7,177 nucleotides of DNA, taken from positions 1 to 7,177 of the forward strand of contig SOKD01000113.1 of NCBI GenBank assembly GCA_004376305.1, read 5' to 3'. Of this stretch, positions 1 to 7,160 are shown one piece after another. A model generated the notes under the pieces. It worked only from the letters and a program-made list of their open reading frames with translations. It had not been told where the DNA came from and did no database searches. The DNA is from Candidatus Cloacimonadota bacterium. Lineage in GTDB: Bacteria > Hydrothermota > E44-bin80. The first letter of the stretch is position 1. Each line of letters begins with the position of its first letter. Made by a program: the position numbers and the translations under genes.

Positions 1-3000
1 CTACAAGCTGGCGAATATTCTTATTAGTTGCTGCAATGATCCTTGTTCTTACCTTTTTGTATTTTGTTGCTCCAATCTTTTTGATCCCACCGGTATCAAG
101 AAAGCGGAGCAAACTTGCCTGCAAAGCTCCCGATGCATCACCGATTTCATCAATAAGGATTGTCCCGCCCTGAGATGCTTCAAGTAAACCTATTTTTTCC
201 TTCTCTGCTCCCGTAAAGGCACCCTTTATGTATCCAAAGAGCTCAGATTCTAATAGAGAGGGCGGGATTGCAAGGCAATCAAAAATGGAAAATACTTTCT
301 CCTTTCTATCACTCAACAAGTGAATTGTTCCTGCTACAAGCTCCTTTCCTGTACCTGTCTCACCGTGAATGAGTACCGCAATATCTGTTTTTGCAGCGTT
401 ATTTATTCTGTCAAAAACGGTTTGCATCACTGCTGATTTTCCAATAATATTCTTGGGACCAAACCGACTTCTCAGGCTGGTTTTTAGAATAATTGCTTCT
501 TCTTCAATCTTTTTGTAATCGAGAGCTTTTATCAGGGTGCCAGCAAGTAGGTTGGCAAGAGAAGTGAAAAATCTTTTATCCCTTTGGGAAAAGATGCCCG
601 GTTTTTCTGTACTGTCAAGATAGAGAGTACCCAGGACGGTGTCGCCGCTTATAATTGGAATGCACAGCAGAGAGCGAATTTCGTTTATAAGAACGCTTTC
701 GTTTTTTTTAAAATGCTTGTCCGTCCTTGCATCGTGACTGATTATCGGTTTCTTAGTTGTTTTGACTTGTTCAAGGGCACTTCTCGATATCCTTTTTGCA
801 TCTTTAATGGTCGTTTTGTCAATGTGTTTGCCAGTAACGATAAAGTCATCGGTGTCAGGATTAAGCATGAGAAATAATCCTCTTTCCGCGCCAGTGATTT
901 TTTTCGCAAGTGAGAGAAATCGCTCTTTCAATTTATTCAGATCTGAAATATTCTGAATTGCCTTTCCGAGTTCATCGAGGGTTTCAAGATACTTACTGCT
1001 TTCCGGCTCTGTTTCAGCAAAAAGTGTGAACCCATCCACGAGTTTGATTAGCTTTTTATTAATTCGTGAAATAAATGGAGCTGCCTTCATCTCAAGAAAA
1101 ATTGATTTCGCTTCTTTCAACATGGCAAGATTCTCAATGAAATACTTACTTTCTTTTTGTTTGCTGTATGCCATCTGCATAATATCAGATAAAGCAAGGA
1201 GGATTCTTGCATAGAGAAAACGTTGTGTTTTTAAATGGGGATCACCTTTCCATTTTTCAATTCTTTTCTCCCGGGAAGCAGATATTGTTTCTTTACTTAT
1301 TGCAATCTCAAGCAGATCGATTTCTCCTTTGAATAAAAGCATGCCGTGTCTTTGAACCGATTCTTTCGCTTGTTTTAATGCAATTCGAGCATCTTTTTTA
1401 TTTCCAATGGGCATAAGTGATAATCCCTTATAGATAAGGGCATAAGTCTGGTATTCAGGGATAGAAAAGCTCTTTTTGCTTTGCTCAATGCTGCCAAAAT
1501 GCAGAAGCGCCTTCTCATAATCCTCTGATACAAACCTATCGATGCCCCTTACTAAATCTATCTTCAGGAGTTCCTTCGTATCTGATATATTTTTCCTTAC
1601 GTTGCTTGCCTGTTTGAAGATTTTCGCGAGTTTGCTTCTTTCTCCGCGAAAGACGTAAACCAGGGCAAGATCCATAATAGTGCAGAATTGCAGGATAGCA
1701 TTATTCAGGGATTTGCCTATCTGTTCTGCTTTTGTAAATAATTTTTCAGCGTAATCAAGGTTTCCCTTTCTTATTTGTACATTCCCGGAGAGATTGTAAA
1801 GATAGGCAATTTCGTACAATTTCCCTAATTTTTTTGCGGTGTTGAGAGCTTCACTTATTTTTTCCTCGCAGACTTCTATTTTTCCTGAATAGTATAAGCT
1901 CTTCACAAGACTGAGGAGAACATCGAGCGTTCTCACAAGATCTCTTGTTTTTCCTAAGTGTTTTAATGTCTTTTCAAGGAAAGGGATTGCCTTTGCGTAT
2001 CCTTTGCTGTATTGCTCTACTCGTACCAGAAGGTTTAGCGCAGCGTTAGCATAGAATGTGCTGTGAAATTCCTGACTGATCTTTAATGATTTCTTACCAT
2101 ATGCTTGAGCTTCTTGGAATTGTCCCGTGTACTGCTTGAGTATTCCAATATGGCAAAGGAGCCTGGAAAGGAGAACCTTTTTTGTAAGTTTTGATGAAAG
2201 TTGCATGGCTTTATTGTACGTCTTTTCCGCTTTTATGTAATTGCCACGACAGAAACAGAGCCAGCCGGTATCTATGAGGACTTCAAATTTTCTATCGGTT
2301 TGTTGAGTGATCTTAATGAGGTTTTCGAAGATATTTCCTGCTTCATTGTATTTACCGGAAATCGTTTTTATTACGGCGAGACTATGGAGGAGTTTTATTT
2401 TCTTACTTTTATTACTGATAGTGGAAAGAAGCTGGGAGAATAGTTTGGATGCTGCTTTATGATTTCCCTGATGTGTGAAATAATTTCCAATTATTATAAT
2501 TGAATCAATATCAATTTTTCCGAGCAGACTTTTATCCGAAATCTGCTGTAATTTACCGAAGGCATTCATTGCAGTGTCAATATCACGTGATTTTATGGCA
2601 TGTTTCAGTGTTTTAAGGAGGAAGGTGTCTGCTTCATGCATGCCAGCGTGGAATGAATGGAAAGCTTTTTGTTTGAGAATTAATTGAGTCTGTTTTTGAT
2701 TTTCTAATAGTTCTACTATCCGTTTATGGATAGATTTTTTCTCTCTTCTTTGCATGTCTTTGCAGATTATTTCGCGAAGCAGTATATGTGTAAAATCGTA
2801 ATAATTGTCGAAAGCAGTGAAAAATTGGGTAAGATATAATTTTTCGCAAATATAGAGTGTTTCTGCCTCGCTGAAGGGGGATAGTTTAATGAGCCAGGCT
2901 ATGGGAATTGATCTACCAAATGTTGCAGAAATCCTCAATAGTGTTCTTTCCGCATCTGTGAGTTGCTGCAACCGTTTATGAACGAATGTGTCGATCTTCC

Positions 3001-4591
3001 TCGGGATCTTAATAGATTTTAGTTTTGACATATGGTAAACAAGACCATTCCCGGACCTCTTGAGAAGCTTCTTTTCAAGCAATTCCTTGAGTATTTCTTC
3101 TATGAAGTAGGGATTACCCTCTGTTTTTTCATAAAGGTACTGGGCAAGTTTTTCAGCATTTTCAGAAACACCGAGAAGATTCTTTACAAAATGCACTATT
3201 TCATTACTATCGAGCCCTTGCAGTCGTAACAGATGAATATTTTCGTAATCACCATGTCGTACAATTTTTTCAAAGTCTTCAGACACTCGTTCTGTAGCAC
3301 CAATGATCATTATTTTATTGCTTGCAACAAAATTGGAAATATAGAGAAAAAATTCATGAATATTTTTATTCTTAAAATCAATGTCATCAATAACCAGTAT
3401 CTGAGTTGCATTGTGAGACAATTCCTTGAGTGCTTTTTCTGCTTTATCGAAGAAGTGATACTTAACCTCGCCTGAAAGATCACATTCTTCTTTCGCAAAG
3501 ATTCTGGCTGCAGTTGGATGGTTGGTGCTAATCCTCTCAATAAGATTCATAAGCCAGTCAAAACCTTGCTTCTCACTGTGGGCACTCTTTATATAGTGAA
3601 CCTCTTTACCCTCAAGAAACAGTCGATGCTCAAGCTCTTTGAGGAGCCTTGTTTTGCCAATCCCCGTAATGCCTTCAATGAAGAATATTTGGCCATTTCC
3701 TTCAGATGCTTTTTTCAGCAACTTATCCGAATTTTGAAGATTTTCCTTCCTTCCAATAAAATCACTAAAGAGCAATTTTTCTATATACCTTTTCTCAAAA
3801 GATGTTTTTCCCTTGTTTTCAATCGCGTCGATAATGGTTTTGATATTCGAGTACCGGTTTACACGGAGTTTATCCGCCATTTTCATTACAATCGTGTTGA
3901 TGTGATTCGGGACATTCCTGTTGAAGGGCAGAGGGAGAAGTGGTTTGTGAAAGATTGCGTTAATAGTAGTTTTGGCAGATTTGTTACTGATGGCAGCATT
4001 TCCTGCAAGGGATTCATACAGTATTAGACCCAAGGTGTAAATTTCAGTTCTTATGTCGGGTCTTTCGCCTTTTAATATTTCGGGAGCGATGTATTGCAGT
4101 GTTCCGCCGATTCTTTTCTTGATTATATTTTCCTGAAGTTGCGCGAAACCGAAATCAACAAGTTTTACCGCACCTTCCTTTGTTATGAGAATATTTTGGG
4201 GTTTTAGGTCGCAGTGTAATAATCCTTTTTCATGAACAAAAGAAAGTACATGAAGAATATCCAGAAACAGGGATACAAACTTCTTAAAACCATTTTTCTT
4301 GAAATAATAATTGAAAGGGAGTCCATCAATAAACTCCATAACAAAACAGGGATATTTCTTTCCTTTCACTTTACAGGAATCAACGCTAAGCACTTTAACA
4401 ATATTGGGATGGATAAGTGTTTGAAGGATATGGTAATCTTTTCTAAATGTGTTTATTGCATCTGGCTCAGATGATTTCAAGACCTTAAGTGCAACGATAT
4501 TGCCTTTTACAGCATCGGTAGCCTTGAATATTACATTATTGGTGGTCTCATAAATTGTTTTTTTAATAATGAATTTGTCGTTCAAAATCAT
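1..4591 (-). CDS. Ser/Thr kinase - AAA/STAND ATPase - TPR - GAF - sigma-54 activator, partial (C-terminus off window)
   Basis: Predicted cytoplasmic signal-integrating transcription activator. Reading the reverse strand from ATG at 4591 gives 1530 codons with no stop. Residues ~7-260 are a protein kinase: K36 in IVALKVL, catalytic loop HCDLKPQN (D128, K130, N133), DFG 146-148 and APE 169-171. AAA_16/STAND ATPase follows: FIGR 278-281, Walker A GITGIGKT 307-314, Walker B ILVIDDID 398-405, then a winged-helix-like segment ~525-625. Residues ~640-1170 are helical TPR-like repeats, e.g. the one containing GNLDYAEKLF. A GAF domain spans ~1200-1350 (YLD at 1324-1326). A sigma-54 AAA+ domain starts near 1377: GETGTGKE 1410-1417, GAFTGA 1457-1462, GGTILIDEIGD 1475-1485. 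By family knowledge GAFTGA contacts sigma-54 and the ATPase remodels the closed promoter complex. The arginine finger and any Fis-type helix-turn-helix would lie off the window. The front half resembles HstK-type kinases, with the sigma-54 module in place of the histidine kinase. ATG 4591 is the only plausible start: an in-frame TAA lies five codons upstream. No good Shine-Dalgarno is visible. The inducing ligand and target genes are unknown. Confidence 0.93.
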   Translation of the reverse strand, partial: MILNDKFIIKKTIYETTNNVIFKATDAVKGNIVALKVLKSSEPDAINTFRKDYHILQTLIHPNIVKVLSVDSCKVKGKKYPCFVMEFIDGLPFNYYFKKNGFKKFVSLFLDILHVLSFVHEKGLLHCDLKPQNILITKEGAVKLVDFGFAQLQENIIKKRIGGTLQYIAPEILKGERPDIRTEIYTLGLILYESLAGNAAISNKSAKTTINAIFHKPLLPLPFNRNVPNHINTIVMKMADKLRVNRYSNIKTIIDAIENKGKTSFEKRYIEKLLFSDFIGRKENLQNSDKLLKKASEGNGQIFFIEGITGIGKTRLLKELEHRLFLEGKEVHYIKSAHSEKQGFDWLMNLIERISTNHPTAARIFAKEECDLSGEVKYHFFDKAEKALKELSHNATQILVIDDIDFKNKNIHEFFLYISNFVASNKIMIIGATERVSEDFEKIVRHGDYENIHLLRLQGLDSNEIVHFVKNLLGVSENAEKLAQYLYEKTEGNPYFIEEILKELLEKKLLKRSGNGLVYHMSKLKSIKIPRKIDTFVHKRLQQLTDAERTLLRISATFGRSIPIAWLIKLSPFSEAETLYICEKLYLTQFFTAFDNYYDFTHILLREIICKDMQRREKKSIHKRIVELLENQKQTQLILKQKAFHSFHAGMHEADTFLLKTLKHAIKSRDIDTAMNAFGKLQQISDKSLLGKIDIDSIIIIGNYFTHQGNHKAASKLFSQLLSTISNKSKKIKLLHSLAVIKTISGKYNEAGNIFENLIKITQQTDRKFEVLIDTGWLCFCRGNYIKAEKTYNKAMQLSSKLTKKVLLSRLLCHIGILKQYTGQFQEAQAYGKKSLKISQEFHSTFYANAALNLLVRVEQYSKGYAKAIPFLEKTLKHLGKTRDLVRTLDVLLSLVKSLYYSGKIEVCEEKISEALNTAKKLGKLYEIAYLYNLSGNVQIRKGNLDYAEKLFTKAEQIGKSLNNAILQFCTIMDLALVYVFRGERSKLAKIFKQASNVRKNISDTKELLKIDLVRGIDRFVSEDYEKALLHFGSIEQSKKSFSIPEYQTYALIYKGLSLMPIGNKKDARIALKQAKESVQRHGMLLFKGEIDLLEIAISKETISASREKRIEKWKGDPHLKTQRFLYARILLALSDIMQMAYSKQKESKYFIENLAMLKEAKSIFLEMKAAPFISRINKKLIKLVDGFTLFAETEPESSKYLETLDELGKAIQNISDLNKLKERFLSLAKKITGAERGLFLMLNPDTDDFIVTGKHIDKTTIKDAKRISRSALEQVKTTKKPIISHDARTDKHFKKNESVLINEIRSLLCIPIISGDTVLGTLYLDSTEKPGIFSQRDKRFFTSLANLLAGTLIKALDYKKIEEEAIILKTSLRSRFGPKNIIGKSAVMQTVFDRINNAAKTDIAVLIHGETGTGKELVAGTIHLLSDRKEKVFSIFDCLAIPPSLLESELFGYIKGAFTGAEKEKIGLLEASQGGTILIDEIGDASGALQASLLRFLDTGGIKKIGATKYKKVRTRIIAATNKNIRQLV

Positions 4592-4598
4592 GGTCAGT

Positions 4599-4627
4599 AC
4601 TGTATATTATCTGCTCATCATTGTCAA
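4599..4627 (-). promoter_or_regulatory. possible sigma-70-type promoter for the large kinase/activator gene
   Basis: On the minus strand a perfect TTGACA (4627-4622) is followed after 17 bases by TACAGT (4604-4599), which matches four of six positions of TATAAT. Only seven bases separate the -10 box from the ATG at 4591, so transcription would begin at or next to the start codon and give a leaderless or nearly leaderless mRNA. The lack of a clear Shine-Dalgarno upstream of this ATG is consistent with that. An overlapping TATACA at 15-base spacing is an alternative -10. AT-rich DNA yields such matches by chance, so this is only a candidate. Confidence 0.3.
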
Positions 4628-4672
4628 TAATAAATTTGTTGGGAATGCTTTCCTGAAATTTTAGATGGAAGT

Positions 4673-4690
4673 GCGCTCTGAGGAGAGCGC
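4673..4690 (-). terminator. GC-rich hairpin downstream of the hybrid kinase gene, possible weak terminator
   Basis: GCGCTCT and AGAGCGC form a perfect 7-bp stem around a four-base loop. The hairpin lies about 53 bases past the TAA stop of the hybrid kinase (4745-4743). Read in the direction of transcription, it is followed by ACTTCCATCTAAAATTT, which is not a proper U-tract, so intrinsic termination would be inefficient. It could instead stabilise the 3' end of the mRNA or be a partial attenuator before the large downstream gene. The stem is plain to see, but the function is inferred. Confidence 0.35.
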
Positions 4691-4742
4691 GGTAATCAAA
4701 CCGGGAAGTACCCCTTTATTACGATGTAAATTTGTGGTTAAT

Positions 4743-6701
4743 TTATCCCTTTCCTATAAGGTCTTCCACAACGAGCAGCAGGTCAGATGGCGTATAGGGT
4801 TTTTGCAAAAATGGGAATCCTTTATCAAGGAGTATGTGTCTCTTTGATCGTTCATCTGAATACCCACTGCTAAAGAGAACGTGTAACTGTGGATTATGGA
4901 AAAGGAGTTGGTCAACCAATTGAGGACCAGTTTCACCAGGCATGACCACATCGCTAAAGACGAGGTTAAAATTCCCATTCTCTGTCATAAAAACATCTTT
5001 TGCTTCTTTTGAATTTGCTGCTTCACTTACATCATATCCACCTTCTCGGAGCACTCGTACAGCCAAATCACGAACGATGCCCTCATCTTCAACAACAAGT
5101 ATGCTCTTTCCACTGTTAGAGGATTTGATTAATGAATTCTTATTTTCTGTCATGTTTTTTTGCCTCCTTGAATAGACGGGAAGAAAAATACGAAATTCCG
5201 TTCCCTGTCCTGGTTTGCTTTCAACAGTGATCCAGCCCTTATGCTGTTTAACAATCCCGTAAACAACCGATAAACCTAATCCAGTTCCTTTGCCAATGTC
5301 TTTTGTGCCAAAGAATGGTTCAAACATTCTGTGAATAATGTCTTTGTTCATGCCAACCCCGGTGTCTTTTACCGAGAGACAGACAAAATTACCTGGGTGA
5401 GCTTCCGGCATTTTCAAGCTTTCGTCTTCATTTACTGTTTTGTTACTTGTGGAGATTTCGAAGGTTCCGCCTTCAGGCATTGCATCATGGGCATTGGTGG
5501 CTAAATTAACAACCAGTTGCTTGATAAGTTCTGAATCCGATTCAATGGATTTCAAATTTGTAGCAAAATTGAGAACAAGCGTGATATTTTCAGAAAGAAG
5601 GTGTTTGAGCATAATCTCCGCATTTTCAATTATATCATTGATATTGAGTATCTCAAATTCGATCTTCCTTTTTCGACTGAACGTAAGAAGATGGTGTGCC
5701 AGTGTTGAAGCCTGTTTTGCTGCTTTTTTGATGGATTCCACATCTTCACGAAGAGGTGCGTTCTCTTCAATCTTACCGAGCGATAATTCACTGAATCCTA
5801 TTATGCCGGTGAGTAAATTATTAAATTCGTGAGCCACACCTCCAGCCAATCTTCCAATTGATTCCATTTTTTGTGATTGCAGAAGGAGGGATTGCAATTT
5901 CTCTTTTTCTTGTTCCAACTGCTTCCGTGTTGTAATATCCCTGAATATTCCCCTCGTCTGAATCGCTTTTCCATTTTCACGTTTGCAACTGATGTTTCCT
6001 TCAACGATGATTTCTTTTCCCTTTTTGGAAACAAATACCGTTTCAACATCTGTTACATTTTCACCTGATAAAACACGCTTGAATACATTTCTGCATTGCT
6101 CTGTATGTTCGGAATGGATGATGTCGAATAAGGAAAGATCTTGTACTTCTTTCTTACTATAACCCAGAGTCTTTCGCCATGAGGGATTAACGTATACGAA
6201 TTTTTCATCAGGTGAAACACTTTGGATGAGATCACTCGTGTTTTCAAACAGATCACGAAGCAATTCTTCACTCTTTTTTAGTGTTTTCTCCGCCCATTGT
6301 TTTTCTTTTACGAGATTCTGCTGGTTAAGAGCTCTTTGAAAGATCGAAGGCAGCAGGTCAAGATAACACCCATCTATATCTTTGACAATGTAATCACTTG
6401 CCCCTAACTTCATTGCTTCCACGGCAATACGCTCATTTCCTGCTCCCGTTAACATAATTACCGGAGGAAATGGTCCGGGATCAGCAATTCGACGGAGAAC
6501 TTCCAATCCGTCATATTCAGGCATATTCTGATCGAGAACAAGAATATCATAGTGTGCCTTGTGGTACATTGTTAGCCCGGATTTTCCATCATATGCGATA
6601 TCCACAACATACCCGTGGGGTGAGAGCCTTTTCTGGAGGAGTTTGGCAAGCCCAGGATCATCTTCCAGAAGAAGAACACGTATTCCTTTATATATGAGCA
6701 T
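4743..6701 (-). CDS. hybrid sensor histidine kinase (REC-PAS-HisKA-HATPase-REC)
   Basis: Predicted soluble histidine kinase of 652 residues; no membrane segment or signal peptide is apparent. The N-terminal receiver (~7-125) has acidic residues E13, D14 and D15, phosphoacceptor D57, T85 and K107. A PAS domain (~145-260) ends in the usual GIFRDIT motif (251-257) and leads through a short coiled stretch into the dimerisation domain. The H-box is VAHEFNNLL with H291. The ATPase domain shows the N-box (N399 to N403), DTGVGM (446-451), FEPFFGTK (460-467) and GKGTGLGLS (470-478). The C-terminal receiver (~532-650) has D539, D584, S611 and K634. All catalytic residues are present, so it should autophosphorylate and pass phosphate to a receiver. 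The N-terminal receiver suggests that it is itself controlled by phosphorylation. The start at 6701 is preferred over in-frame ATGs at 6767 and 6764 because GGGAG lies eight bases upstream and the receiver fold begins at once. It overlaps the upstream response regulator by 14 bases. What the PAS domain senses cannot be read from the sequence. Confidence 0.95.
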   Translation of the reverse strand: MLIYKGIRVLLLEDDPGLAKLLQKRLSPHGYVVDIAYDGKSGLTMYHKAHYDILVLDQNMPEYDGLEVLRRIADPGPFPPVIMLTGAGNERIAVEAMKLGASDYIVKDIDGCYLDLLPSIFQRALNQQNLVKEKQWAEKTLKKSEELLRDLFENTSDLIQSVSPDEKFVYVNPSWRKTLGYSKKEVQDLSLFDIIHSEHTEQCRNVFKRVLSGENVTDVETVFVSKKGKEIIVEGNISCKRENGKAIQTRGIFRDITTRKQLEQEKEKLQSLLLQSQKMESIGRLAGGVAHEFNNLLTGIIGFSELSLGKIEENAPLREDVESIKKAAKQASTLAHHLLTFSRKRKIEFEILNINDIIENAEIMLKHLLSENITLVLNFATNLKSIESDSELIKQLVVNLATNAHDAMPEGGTFEISTSNKTVNEDESLKMPEAHPGNFVCLSVKDTGVGMNKDIIHRMFEPFFGTKDIGKGTGLGLSVVYGIVKQHKGWITVESKPGQGTEFRIFLPVYSRRQKNMTENKNSLIKSSNSGKSILVVEDEGIVRDLAVRVLREGGYDVSEAANSKEAKDVFMTENGNFNLVFSDVVMPGETGPQLVDQLLFHNPQLHVLFSSGYSDERSKRHILLDKGFPFLQKPYTPSDLLLVVEDLIGKG

Positions 6702-7149
6702 AACGGATACTCCCTTCCGGTACTGAGACGACAGATAGAAACAGTCCAAGTTTGTGAATTGCATCACAGAATTGCTGATAATTGACGGGTTTCGTGATAT
6801 AAATGCAGCATCCTATTTCGTAGCATCTGGAGATTTCGCGAGTATCACCGGTTGTGGTTAAAATAATTACAGGAATATGTTTTGTGCGCTCGTCAGTCTT
6901 CAAGGTTTGAAGCACCTGATAGCCATCAAGCACCGGCAGGTTCAGATCAAGAAGGAGTAATAGGGGCTTTGAGGTATCAATATGTGAAAAGCTGCCTTTC
7001 GCAAAGAGGTAATCGAGCGCCTGTTGCCCATTAGTAACATTAACAATTTCGTTTGAGATGTTTGCGCGTCTCAAATTTTTTTCAATCAAACGAGCGTGTC
7101 CTGGATCATCCTCAACGAGGAGAATGGTTACTTCTTGCGGTCTATTCAT
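6688..7149 (-). CDS. CheY-like single-domain response regulator (Rcp1 type)
   Basis: Stand-alone receiver of 153 residues with no output domain. It fits the Rcp1-like group often found beside bacteriophytochromes and hybrid kinases. Numbered from the ATG at 7149, the acidic pocket is E13, D14 and D15. The phosphoacceptor is D68 in LLLLLDLNLP, followed by T98 in VIILTTTGD and K120 in ITKPV. The whole phosphorylation site is therefore intact. The long loop between strand 2 and strand 3 (around residues 50-62) is typical of this group. About 18 residues follow the last receiver helix and are encoded partly in the overlap with the kinase gene. ATG codons at 7152 and 7149 are adjacent. The second is preferred because it lies five bases from AGGAGG rather than two. 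It probably accepts phosphate from, or passes it to, the co-transcribed hybrid kinase, or acts through protein contacts. The partner is an inference from position. Confidence 0.93.
   Translation of the reverse strand: MNRPQEVTILLVEDDPGHARLIEKNLRRANISNEIVNVTNGQQALDYLFAKGSFSHIDTSKPLLLLLDLNLPVLDGYQVLQTLKTDERTKHIPVIILTTTGDTREISRCYEIGCCIYITKPVNYQQFCDAIHKLGLFLSVVSVPEGSIRYAHI
6710..6714 (-). promoter_or_regulatory. ribosome binding site deciding the hybrid kinase start
   Basis: GGGAG (6714-6710), within GGAAGGGAG, lies eight bases before the ATG at 6701. It sits inside the 3' end of the response regulator gene, so ribosomes finishing that gene would reinitiate nearby. It supports the 652-residue start over the two upstream in-frame ATGs. 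Confidence 0.7.
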
Positions 7150-7154
7150 CATTG

Positions 7155-7160
7155 CCTCCT
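7155..7160 (-). promoter_or_regulatory. strong ribosome binding site of the response regulator
   Basis: A perfect AGGAGG (7160-7155) lies two bases before the first and five bases before the second of two tandem ATG codons. The spacing favours initiation at 7149. Only 17 more bases remain upstream in the window, so whether this gene is first in its operon cannot be seen. Confidence 0.8.

Noticed and set aside
3310..3540. Minus-strand open frame of 76 codons inside the large gene
   Set aside because: It is out of frame with the continuous 1530-codon frame, which covers the AAA ATPase here; it is a shadow.
3518..4027. Plus-strand open frame of 169 codons and other plus-strand frames across 584-6697
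   Set aside because: They lie antisense to clear kinase, ATPase or GAF coding sequence, their translations show no recognisable domain, and they have no convincing ribosome binding site.
1..4591. Possible frameshift or split into separate kinase and sigma-54 genes
   Set aside because: Reading codon by codon from 4591 to position 2 showed no stop, and the frame at the ATG matches the frame of the GAFTGA and Walker motifs (an exact multiple of three).
4641..4653. GGAA-TGCT-TTCC inverted repeat upstream of the large gene as an operator
   Set aside because: Four-base arms are too short to separate from chance in this sequence.
4592..4742. Sigma-54 -24/-12 promoter, riboswitch or tRNA in the intergenic gap
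   Set aside because: No GG-N10-GC arrangement with the expected flanks, no cloverleaf and no recognised aptamer pattern was found in these 151 bases.
6702..6767. Longer hybrid kinase start adding 22 residues
   Set aside because: The extra residues are not part of the receiver fold, the overlap with the upstream gene would grow to 80 bases, and the good GGGAG site points to the ATG at 6701.
6796..6825. Cysteine cluster (C109, C114, C115) in the response regulator as a redox or metal site
   Set aside because: A cysteine after the glycine before the conserved KP is common in Rcp1-like receivers, and no fourth ligand or known motif is present.
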